10,775 bases of DNA from Actinomycetota bacterium (GTDB lineage: Bacteria; Actinomycetota; Thermoleophilia; Solirubrobacterales; Solirubrobacteraceae), in assembly GCA_005788585.1 (NCBI GenBank), contig SYBY01000301.1, positions 1 through 10,775 of the forward strand, in the 5' to 3' direction. The notes beneath the pieces are model-generated. The model did no database searches. It saw only the letters and a list, made by a program, of their open reading frames with translations, and was not told the DNA's origin. Below are positions 1-5,893 of this stretch, piece by piece. The translations under genes were made by a program, and so were the position numbers. Position 1 is the first letter of the stretch. Every line of letters begins with the position of its first letter.

Positions 1-30
1 ACAGCAACCATCGACATAGGACTTCCCCCT

Positions 31-68
31 ACGTGCCGGACAGGGCACGTCGTGCTGGACAGAGCACG
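31..68. promoter_or_regulatory. Two tandem dyads with identical spacer, candidate operators
   Basis: Two perfect inverted repeats lie end to end: ACGTGCC-GGACAG-GGCACGT (31-50) and CGTGCT-GGACAG-AGCACG (51-68). Both have the same 6-nt spacer GGACAG, and their centres are 19 bp apart, close to two helical turns. They also read as a 13-nt direct repeat, GGACAGgGCACGT/GGACAGaGCACGT, at 38-50 and 57-69. A third, weaker dyad with a 6-nt spacer, GTGTG-TTCTAC-CACAC, sits at 123-138. The pattern fits two dimers of a helix-turn-helix regulator bound side by side on one face of the DNA. The regulator and the controlled gene are unknown. The gene may lie left of the window, or the adjacent TetR may be involved. 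Confidence 0.45.
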
Positions 69-170
69 TTCACGACACCGATCGTCGACGGAGTTCTCTC
101 CCCCGCGTCCGCGCGGAACGGAGTGTGTTCTACCACACAGATTGGAATGTGGGGAAAAACCGTGCGCTGC

Positions 171-220
171 GGTACGGAAGCGCGTGGCCGCCCTGGGGAA
201 GCAGCCACGCGCTCCGTGCC
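171..220. repeat. Long imperfect hairpin, 17 bp
   Basis: Positions 171-177 pair with 214-220 (one G-T wobble) and 179-188 pair with 204-213 without mismatch. A178 is the only bulge, and the loop is 189-203. This gives 17 pairs, far more than expected by chance in a short non-coding stretch. Neither side is followed directly by a T-run. On the minus strand a TTTTT occurs at 159-155, 12 nt beyond the stem, too far for an ordinary intrinsic terminator. It may be an RNA helix or a large DNA dyad. Confidence 0.6.
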
Positions 221-224
221 TGGA

Positions 225-328
225 CGAGCTGGTGCTGGTGATCCAGCTCGCGCTGTCTGGCAGGACCTGTCCGCCCGCCGCGACACTTGGAAGCTCTCGC
301 GGCGCCGAAGCTACGGGCAGTCGGCGCC
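225..328. repeat. Cluster of three perfect 8-bp inverted repeats
   Basis: Just after the long hairpin come CGAGCTGG/CCAGCTCG (225-232/243-250, 10-nt loop), CGCCGCGA/TCGCGGCG (276-283/297-304, 13-nt loop) and GGCGCCGA/TCGGCGCC (301-308/321-328, 12-nt loop). The last two share bases 301-304, so they would be alternative pairings, as in RNA switches. Together with 171-220 they form a nearly continuous run of helices without a reading frame to explain it. The function is unknown, and the high GC content raises the chance of coincidental 8-bp stems. Confidence 0.45.
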
Positions 329-450
329 CCGGGGGAACGCCCGCGCCGCAACCAAGACCGCAGATCTCACCGCGACCCCGGCGCACCCGCCGTCTGTTGC
401 CCAGGACAAGTTCGAAAGAGAGCCTTTGTGTCGCACGTACCTTGCGGCAC

Positions 451-1110
451 ATGGAAGCGTCGTTTCAGCCGGCTCCTGTCCAGAGCCCCGTTCCGATCGG
501 CCGCGGCCGGGCGGACTACCGTGCCACCGATGCCCGGATTCTCCGGGTCGCCGCCCAGGCCCTCACCGAAGATCCGCACGTCAGCGTGTCGGCCATCGCC
601 GAGCGTGCCGGGGTGTCCCGGGCGACCATGTACCGCCACTACTCCTCGGTGAGCACGATTCTCGAGGTCCTGCGCACCCGCGCCCTCGACGCCGAGCGGC
701 CCGCGCGCGACCGGCTGCTTGCGACGCTCATGCGCCCCGAACCCACAGCGGTGGACATCGTCGGCGCGTTCAGCACGTATGTCCGCGACACGTTCGGCGC
801 CCTCGACGACGGCGCGCCGGGCCCCCGGGCCATCGTCGTCTGGGACCCGGGGCTGCGCGCGGCGCTCGCGACCGACCTGGCACCGCCAGCCCGGCAGGCC
901 ATCACCCGGCTCCAGCGCCTGGGCGTCGTCTCGCCGGACTTCGATGCCGACACGCTGCTCGGCATGCTCGCGAGCATCATGCTCGAGGGTCTGCGCCAGG
1001 TCACCACCGGTGCGCTGGCGCCCCAGGATGCGGCGGCGCTCGTGCAGCACAGCGCGCTGATCGGGCTGCGGGCGAGGGCGCGCCGCGACGCCGAAGTCGC
1101 CACTGCCTGA
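451..1110 (+). CDS. TetR/AcrR-family transcriptional regulator
   Basis: A 219-residue protein, typical for the family. Residues about 25-75 form the N-terminal DNA-binding domain: a first helix with ARILRVAAQAL, then the helix-turn-helix VSAIAERAGVSRATMYRHY (about 45-64), where the A-ERAGVS--T-YRHY pattern is diagnostic. The alpha-helical C-terminal part (about 90-215) would bind an unknown ligand and dimerise. I chose ATG 451 because the recognisable domain begins soon after it. There is no Shine-Dalgarno, but a TACCTT hexamer (438-443, form TANNNT) lies 7 nt upstream, so the message may be leaderless. The -35 region is poor. It precedes the PucR-type gene by 80 bp on the same strand. The target is unknown, with the repeat-rich region upstream and the PucR gene downstream as candidates. 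Confidence 0.88.
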   Translation: MEASFQPAPVQSPVPIGRGRADYRATDARILRVAAQALTEDPHVSVSAIAERAGVSRATMYRHYSSVSTILEVLRTRALDAERPARDRLLATLMRPEPTAVDIVGAFSTYVRDTFGALDDGAPGPRAIVVWDPGLRAALATDLAPPARQAITRLQRLGVVSPDFDADTLLGMLASIMLEGLRQVTTGALAPQDAAALVQHSALIGLRARARRDAEVATA

Positions 1111-1190
1111 ACGGGCTTCCTCGCTTTTCGTGGCGTGGTCGGTATACCATCCTCTCGACGGGGTCTGTCCGCCCCGCAGAGGAGGGGGAA

Positions 1191-2453
1191 ATGCAGTCGT
1201 CCACTACGCGCGTCGCCGGCGAGCCTGCCGGAGACCTGCTGCCTGATCTGAAGGGGCTGGCCCGCCAGTTCTTCGCCAGCCATCCAGATCTGTCGCCAGA
1301 GTCCGAGGCGCAGATCGTCGCACGCGTCGAGCAGCGGCTTCCTGAGATCGCCACGCGCGTGCTCACCGAGATCCGCGCGCGGGTTCCGGCGTACACCGCC
1401 ATCCGCAACGAAGACATCCTGGCGAGCGTGCAGGGGCTGCTCGGCGCCGTCGTCACGCATGCGAAGACCGCGGAACAGCCGAGCCGCGAGCTGCTGGAGC
1501 CCTTCGAGGAGCACGCGCAGCGCCGCGCGTTCGACGGCGTGCCGCTCGACGCGCTCCTGCAGGCCATCCACATCGGCTCACGTGAGATCATCGCGGTCCT
1601 CGACGAGGAGTTCCAGAACGCGGGGGTCCCCGTGGAGGGGCTGCTCCAGATGCGCGACCTCGCGTGGGAGTGGGCCAACGGGATCACGAGCACCGTCGCG
1701 CGCCTGCACGGCGACCTCGAGGAGCAGCGCCTGCGCCGCGAGCGCTCCCGGCGCACCGAGTTCGTCCGCACGCTCCTGCTGGGCACCCACCCCGGCGACC
1801 GGCTCCGTGCGAACGCGTCCCGCTTCGGCCTCGCGCTCGATCGCCCGTACGTGCCGTTCTGCAGCCGGCCGACCAGCCGGCGCGACGCGCTCGACATCGC
1901 CTCCACGATCCTGCGCACCGGCGCCGACGGCGGCCTCTCCCCCGTGGTGGAGACCCTCGACGGCGACCTGGTCGGGCTCTCGCCCACCCTGCCGCAGGTC
2001 AGCGGCCACCTCGTGGCCGTGGGTGAGCCGATGGTGATCGACCAGGTACACCAGTCGTTCGCCGACGCCTGTGCCGCGCTCGACGCCGCCCACGCGTTCG
2101 AGATGACCGGAACGTTCATGCTCGAGGACCTGGGACCGCGACCCCTCGTCGTCACCGCCGAGCGCGCAGCCGAGCGGCTGGATCGCCGGGTGCTCGCGCC
2201 GTTTCCGGACGATCCGGAGCCCAACGAGATCGAGCGGACCGTGCTCGACTACCTCAACCACGACCAGGATGCCGAAGGCACGGCCCGGCGCATGTGCGTC
2301 CACGTGAACACGGTCCGCTACCGCGTCGGCCGGTTCCGGGAGCTCACCGGATTGGACCTGCGCCGGACCGAGGATCTCGTGGCCGCCTGGTGGCTGCTCA
2401 ACCGCCGGTCGGCGAACCGGCGTCAGGACGTCAGCGGGCCTCGAGCAGCGTGA
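1191..2453 (+). CDS. PucR-type transcriptional regulator with C-terminal HTH
   Basis: A cytoplasmic one-component regulator of 420 residues. The C-terminus (about 346-402) is the PucR-type helix-turn-helix (HTH_30): ERTVLDYL, then the HVNTVRYRVGRFRELTGLDL core and a closing DLVAAWWLL helix. Residues about 20-195 are all-helical and resemble the RsbRD-like N-terminal domain often fused to this HTH in actinobacteria. The middle (about 210-330) would be the degenerate GGDEF-like module of such proteins. The latter two assignments are from memory of architecture. ATG 1191 is preceded by a strong GGAGG ribosome binding site. An 8-bp palindrome GGTATACC (1141-1148) lies in the promoter region, and TACCAT (1145-1150) could be a -10 box. 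The inducer and regulon are unknown. The 3' end overlaps the convergent TetR gene by 23 bp. Confidence 0.85.
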   Translation: MQSSTTRVAGEPAGDLLPDLKGLARQFFASHPDLSPESEAQIVARVEQRLPEIATRVLTEIRARVPAYTAIRNEDILASVQGLLGAVVTHAKTAEQPSRELLEPFEEHAQRRAFDGVPLDALLQAIHIGSREIIAVLDEEFQNAGVPVEGLLQMRDLAWEWANGITSTVARLHGDLEEQRLRRERSRRTEFVRTLLLGTHPGDRLRANASRFGLALDRPYVPFCSRPTSRRDALDIASTILRTGADGGLSPVVETLDGDLVGLSPTLPQVSGHLVAVGEPMVIDQVHQSFADACAALDAAHAFEMTGTFMLEDLGPRPLVVTAERAAERLDRRVLAPFPDDPEPNEIERTVLDYLNHDQDAEGTARRMCVHVNTVRYRVGRFRELTGLDLRRTEDLVAAWWLLNRRSANRRQDVSGPRAA

Positions 2454-3054
2454 TGATCACGTCGCTCACCGGCGTGGTGAGCTCGACGAGGCGCTCCGCG
2501 CCGACGACCTCGATGTGGCGCAGGACGAGCCCGTGCGCCGCGCTGACGAGCGCCAGCGCGGTCGGGAAGTCCAGGGCCCGGACGCCGAACCCCTCGCGCG
2601 CGCCCTGGGCAGTCAGGTGCTCGATCGCCCGGGCGAAGGCGTCGGACGTGTCCCGACGGGCCTGACGGCCGGCGGCGCCGACCGCCTCGATCTCGAGGTG
2701 CGCGATCTGCGCGAGCGCCGGCTGTGCGGCCAGGGCCGCGAGGTACGCCCGCGTCCCCTCCCGGGCGTGCGCGCGCCAGTCTTGGCCGGCGGCAGCCTGC
2801 GCGCGCACCACCGCGGCGACGTGCTGCGTGATCTCCGCCACCGTCGCCCGGTAGAACGCGACGAAGCAGCCGTCGCGACTCCCGAAGCGCTCGTAGACGG
2901 CGCTGACGGGGACACGCGCGCGTCGCGCGATGTCCTCGACGGTGGTCGCCGCGTACCCGCGCTCGGTGACGACGCCGGCGAACGCCTCGAGGATCCGGCC
3001 GTCGACCTCCGCACCGTCCGTTGATACCGCGTCGTGCCCCACTCGCCCCACCAT
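2431..3054 (-). CDS. TetR/AcrR-family transcriptional regulator
   Basis: A 207-residue regulator. Residues about 18-66 are the TetR DNA-binding domain: RILEAFAGVVTERGYAATTV, then the helix-turn-helix EDIARRARVPVSAVYERFGS and the usual following D--F--FY. The rest is helical and should hold the ligand pocket and dimer interface. The frame is open further upstream, to about 3252, but that part crosses the promoter. A TTGACC (3096-3091), 17-bp spacer, TACCGT (3073-3068) promoter reads into ATG 3054, leaving a leader of only a few nucleotides, so I chose that start. The gene is divergent from the diguanylate cyclase. A perfect 13-nt dyad between them (3121-3133) may be the operator. It probably regulates itself and perhaps the cyclase. 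The ligand is unknown. Confidence 0.87.
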   Translation of the reverse strand: MVGRVGHDAVSTDGAEVDGRILEAFAGVVTERGYAATTVEDIARRARVPVSAVYERFGSRDGCFVAFYRATVAEITQHVAAVVRAQAAAGQDWRAHAREGTRAYLAALAAQPALAQIAHLEIEAVGAAGRQARRDTSDAFARAIEHLTAQGAREGFGVRALDFPTALALVSAAHGLVLRHIEVVGAERLVELTTPVSDVIITLLEAR

Positions 3055-3067
3055 CCGTTGGTGCGTG

Positions 3068-3096
3068 ACGGTAACCCCTCGTTCACGTCCGGTCAA
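3068..3096 (-). promoter_or_regulatory. Sigma70-type promoter of the divergent tetR gene
   Basis: Read on the minus strand: TTGACC (-35, 3096-3091), a spacer of exactly 17 bp, and TACCGT (-10, 3073-3068, matching TANNNT). The predicted transcription start is only a few nucleotides before ATG 3054, in line with the missing Shine-Dalgarno there. Confidence 0.6.
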
Positions 3097-3120
3097 CGCG
3101 CGCTGCCCTGAGCGCCGGGG

Positions 3121-3133
3121 GTCCAGCCTGGAC
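3121..3133. promoter_or_regulatory. Perfect 13-nt dyad, candidate TetR operator
   Basis: GTCCAG-C-CTGGAC is a perfect palindrome with a single central base. It lies between the tetR gene (-) and the cyclase gene (+), about 25 bp upstream of the tetR -35 box. A second inverted repeat, CGCATC/GATGCG (3155-3160/3170-3175), lies closer to the cyclase start. The position suits autoregulation of tetR and control of the cyclase, but binding is inferred. Confidence 0.4.
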
Positions 3134-3190
3134 GAATGACGTACACCGAAACGACGCATCGCGTCCCCTGATGCGCCATATTGCAGGTGG

Positions 3191-5446
3191 GTGTCCACGC
3201 TGGGGGCAGAGGGGGACGTCGGCGCGATGCCGGTGGTGGAAACGGAGGTCACGGGGATCCGGGGGCTCCTGCATCGCGCTGGCCTGCTCGGCTATCCCGA
3301 GGCGACCGACGAGCCCGTCCCGCTCGCCCGCCAGATCTGCCGCGGCGTCGAGGGACGCCTCATGACCGCGGCCCTGCTGATCGTGATCGGGCTGTGCGCC
3401 TACCCGTTCGGACTGATCCTCGAGGTGGACGACCCGCGCCTCCTCGGGGCGGTCGGCGTCGTCGGGATCATCGCCGGGCTCGTTGTCGCGGCGATGCGCA
3501 CGGCCGAGATCCACGAGCGATGGTTCGATGTGCTCTGCGTCACGATCGGCGTGCTGCTGACGCTCGGGGTCGCCGCCGCTCAGCCGTACGGGGGCGCGGT
3601 CACACCCCTGTTCACGTTCCTCGGGCCGACGATCGCGTTCGTGATCATCCAGCCACGCGCCCGCCTCGTGTACGCGATCATCGGATCGGTCGCCATCCTC
3701 CTGCCGGTCATCCTCGTGACCGGCACGACCGCGACCACCGCCGCGTCGTGCCTCGCCCTCGCAGTCACCTGGGGGCTGGGCCTGTTCGTCGCCCTGGTCT
3801 GGGACGGCGCCGACCGCCAGACCCGCCGCCTGGAGGAGCTGGTCCGCGCCGACCCGCTCACCGGCGTCGGCAACCGCCGGCTGCTCGACGAGCGGCTGCG
3901 CTACGAGCTGCGCCGCCACGCCCGCACGGACCGCAGCCTCGCCCTGGTCGTCCTCGACCTCAACCGCTTCAAGGAGGTCAACGACACCCTCGGCCACCAC
4001 GCCGGCGACGAGCTCCTCCAGGAGGTGGCCCACGTCCTCCAGGCGACCGTGCGCGAACAGGACACCGTCGTCCGCGCCGGCGGCGACGAGTTCTGCGTCC
4101 TCCTGCCCGAGACCGGTCGCGACGCGGCCGCCGGCCTCGTCGCCAAGCTTCACGTGGCGTTCGCCGGCATCGATGCGGGCGGGCGACCGCTGACATCGGC
4201 GATCGGCACGGCGGTGTATCCGGACGACGCCGCCGCCGCGGGCGCGCTGTTCGAGATCGCGGACGCCCGGCAGCGTGACGACAAGCATCATCCGGTGCCG
4301 CGGGTCCCTGTCACGGCGGCGGCAGACCACGAGCACGCCCGGCGCGCGATGCGCCTGCTCGGCCTGCGTGCACTGGCCGACGACCTCGAGAACGTGTTCG
4401 TCTCCGCTGGTCCCGCCGACGGCGTGCAGGAGACGGTGGCCCGGCGCGTGACGCGTCTGCGCAGCGTGCGGTACGCGGTGGCCCTGGCGTTCGCCGGTGT
4501 CGGGGTGCTGGCGCTCGTGGGCGGCCTGTTCTGGTTCGACGACCGCCTCACCGAGCTGGGCCTCTGCGCCGCGATGACGTTCGCGACCGCCGCGGTCGTG
4601 CCGTTCGTCCCGACCGACCGCATGGACGCGCGGTGGTTCCATGCCCTGCCGATCCTCGTGACGCTCGAGATGGCCCTGGGCCTCGTCCTCCTCGGCGACG
4701 ATGCGTACGCCGTGCTGCCGATCGTCGCGTTCCTCGGGTCGGCGATCGCGTTCGTCGTCGACGCCAGACGAGCGGTGGTGGCGCACCTGCTGTTCGGCAT
4801 CGCCGTCCTCGGGGGTGCCGTGCTCTGGATCGGCAGCGGCCCGGTGTTCGGCGCGGCGCTCTGTGCGCTCGCGGTGCTGGTGTGGAGCGCCATGTACGTC
4901 GAGCTCACCTGGCGCAGCGCCGACGAGCAGTCCGAGCGCCTCGGAGAGCTCATGCGCCGCGATCCGCTCACCGGCGTCGGCAACCGGCGGCTGCTGACCG
5001 AGCGCGTCGACTACGAGCTGCAGCGCCACACCCGGACCGGCCGCCCCCTCACCCTGTTCGCCCTCGACCTCAACGGGTTCAAGCAGGTCAACGCCACGCT
5101 CGGCCACGCCGCCGGGGACGACCTGCTCCGTGAGGCGGCCCTCGCGCTGCGCCGGGCGGTACGCGACCAGGACACCGTCATCCGCCAGGGCGGCGACGAG
5201 TTCGCCCTCATCGCGCCGGAGACCGGGCCCGCCGAGGCCCGCACGCTGGCCCGAGGTATGCGTGCCGCCCTCGCGCAGGTCGCGGCCGCCGGCGAGCCGC
5301 TGACCTCAGCGATCGGGTTCGCGACCTTCCCCGACGAGGCCACGAGCGCCGCCGACCTCGCGCACACGGCTGACATCCGGCAGCTCGCCGACAAGCCGCA
5401 CGGCAGCCGGCGGGCACGGCACCCGGCCAGTCGTCCGCGCCCGTAG
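3191..5446 (+). CDS. Tandem-duplicated membrane diguanylate cyclase (two GGDEF domains)
   Basis: A 751-residue inner-membrane protein predicted to make c-di-GMP from two GTP. The order is: N-terminal tail (1-55), six predicted membrane helices (about 57-203), GGDEF domain 1 (about 212-366), linker (about 367-425), six membrane helices (about 428-570), GGDEF domain 2 (about 582-735), basic tail. Both catalytic domains carry an intact GGDEF (297-301, 667-671), the DPLTGVGNRR start and an RxxD inhibitory I-site five residues before the motif (288-291, 658-661). The two halves align along their length at an offset of about 370 residues, including shared R-WF and FLG--IAFV in the membrane blocks. 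Both domains end in an unusual AD-RQ--DK-H instead of the common AD--LY-AK. GTG 3191 sits 8 nt after CATATT (3177-3182), suggesting a leaderless start. ATG 3227, behind a G-rich run, is an alternative. Confidence 0.88.
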   Translation: MSTLGAEGDVGAMPVVETEVTGIRGLLHRAGLLGYPEATDEPVPLARQICRGVEGRLMTAALLIVIGLCAYPFGLILEVDDPRLLGAVGVVGIIAGLVVAAMRTAEIHERWFDVLCVTIGVLLTLGVAAAQPYGGAVTPLFTFLGPTIAFVIIQPRARLVYAIIGSVAILLPVILVTGTTATTAASCLALAVTWGLGLFVALVWDGADRQTRRLEELVRADPLTGVGNRRLLDERLRYELRRHARTDRSLALVVLDLNRFKEVNDTLGHHAGDELLQEVAHVLQATVREQDTVVRAGGDEFCVLLPETGRDAAAGLVAKLHVAFAGIDAGGRPLTSAIGTAVYPDDAAAAGALFEIADARQRDDKHHPVPRVPVTAAADHEHARRAMRLLGLRALADDLENVFVSAGPADGVQETVARRVTRLRSVRYAVALAFAGVGVLALVGGLFWFDDRLTELGLCAAMTFATAAVVPFVPTDRMDARWFHALPILVTLEMALGLVLLGDDAYAVLPIVAFLGSAIAFVVDARRAVVAHLLFGIAVLGGAVLWIGSGPVFGAALCALAVLVWSAMYVELTWRSADEQSERLGELMRRDPLTGVGNRRLLTERVDYELQRHTRTGRPLTLFALDLNGFKQVNATLGHAAGDDLLREAALALRRAVRDQDTVIRQGGDEFALIAPETGPAEARTLARGMRAALAQVAAAGEPLTSAIGFATFPDEATSAADLAHTADIRQLADKPHGSRRARHPASRPRP
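3854..3876 (+). repeat. DNA-level trace of the internal duplication, copy 1
   Basis: This 23-nt stretch, which encodes the PLTGVGNR part of GGDEF domain 1, is identical to 4964-4986 in GGDEF domain 2, exactly 1110 nt (370 codons) downstream. Neighbouring codons differ mainly by synonymous changes. It marks the tandem duplication within the cyclase gene and is long enough to serve as a recombination target. Confidence 0.7.
4964..4986 (+). repeat. DNA-level trace of the internal duplication, copy 2
   Basis: Second copy of the 23-nt identical stretch at 3854-3876, in the same frame at the start of GGDEF domain 2 of the cyclase. Confidence 0.7.
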
Positions 5447-5477
5447 AGATGTGCGGCAAAGTCCGCGGCACGCCGTG

Positions 5478-5487
5478 GGGTTAACCC
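5478..5487. promoter_or_regulatory. GGGTTAACCC palindrome before the receiver gene
   Basis: A perfect 10-nt palindrome in the 78-bp gap between the cyclase stop and the receiver gene. It is the most AT-rich spot there. A TTGAAA (5492-5497) follows and could act as a -35 box, but no good -10 box follows at the right distance. A regulatory role is only possible. Confidence 0.2.
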
Positions 5488-5524
5488 AAGGTTGAAATCG
5501 CGGCGCAGGGAGCAGAATGAACGC

Positions 5525-5881
5525 ATGCCCCGCAGCGTCCTCATCGTCGACGACCACGAGCGGTTCCGCACCGTGGCCCGCCGTGCGCTCGAGATCGACG
5601 GCTGGAACGTCGTGGGTGAGGCGGCAGATGGCCTGTCCGGGCTCGCCGCCGCAGGCCGCCTGACCCCGGACGTCCTGCTCCTCGACGTGATGCTCCCCGA
5701 CGTCAGCGGGCTGGAGATCGCCCGGCGCATGCAGACCGAGGTGCCGGGCACCGAGGTCGTCCTCGTCTCCACGCATGAGGAGGAGGACTACGCCGGGCTC
5801 GCCGCCGAGCACGGCGCGCGTGGATTCCTCCCGAAGGCCGAGCTGTCGGGCGACGCTCTGGACGCCCTGCTCACCCGGTAA
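5525..5881 (+). CDS. Single-domain response regulator (receiver only)
   Basis: A 118-residue CheY-like protein consisting of a receiver domain and no output domain. All active-site residues are present: acidic pair D9-D10 (LIVDDH), phosphoacceptor D54 (LLLDVMLPD), S82/T83 (LVSTHE) and K104 (FLPKAE). It would take phosphate from a histidine kinase and act by protein contact, as a shuttle or as a phosphate sink. ATG 5525 is chosen because the domain starts right after it. The upstream AGGGAG (5507-5512) is rather far at 12 nt, and a leaderless start is possible. It lies 12 bp upstream of the kinase gene and so is very likely its partner or modulator. Confidence 0.88.
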   Translation: MPRSVLIVDDHERFRTVARRALEIDGWNVVGEAADGLSGLAAAGRLTPDVLLLDVMLPDVSGLEIARRMQTEVPGTEVVLVSTHEEEDYAGLAAEHGARGFLPKAELSGDALDALLTR

Positions 5882-5893
5882 TTTTCCGGTCCT

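Larger units (their letters stand above)
1..450. other. Non-coding, inverted-repeat-rich left region
   Basis: I find no convincing gene here. Open frames cross it on both strands, but their conceptual products are Arg/Pro/Ala-rich without domains. The + strand ones are only stop-free 5' extensions of the TetR and PucR genes downstream. The stretch around 120-160 is more AT-rich than the surroundings, including a GGGGAAAAAC run at 151-160. It holds an unusual density of perfect inverted repeats, listed separately. It could be a regulatory region for a gene left of the window, the leader of the TetR gene at 451, or an unrecognised structured RNA. It matches no riboswitch, RNase P, tmRNA or SRP RNA core that I can recall. 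Confidence 0.6.

Noticed and set aside
191..212. GGGGAAGCAGCC resembling the conserved SRP RNA loop
   Set aside because: The apical GGAA-capped short stem and the matching 5' side of the symmetric loop are missing, so I consider it a chance match.
250..275. TCTGGCAGGACCTGTCC resembling a cobalamin riboswitch box
   Set aside because: The rest of the conserved B12 core (for example the CCCCGC-ACTG element) is not present nearby.
52..450. Stop-free 5' extension of the TetR frame at 451
   Set aside because: The translated extension is Arg/Pro-rich and unlike any TetR N-terminus, and it crosses the hairpin cluster.
33..1190. Stop-free extension of the PucR frame up to position 33
   Set aside because: It runs out of frame through the TetR gene with an Arg/Pro-rich translation. 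The strong ribosome binding site before ATG 1191 decides the start.
3055..3252. Upstream extension of the minus-strand TetR frame
   Set aside because: It would cross the TTGACC-17-TACCGT promoter and the start of the cyclase gene. The TetR domain begins normally after ATG 3054.
3083..5107. A 674-codon open frame on the minus strand
   Set aside because: It is antisense to the cyclase. Its product is low-complexity, rich in Arg, Glu, Asp and His, without domains, as expected from the complementary frame of a GC-rich gene.
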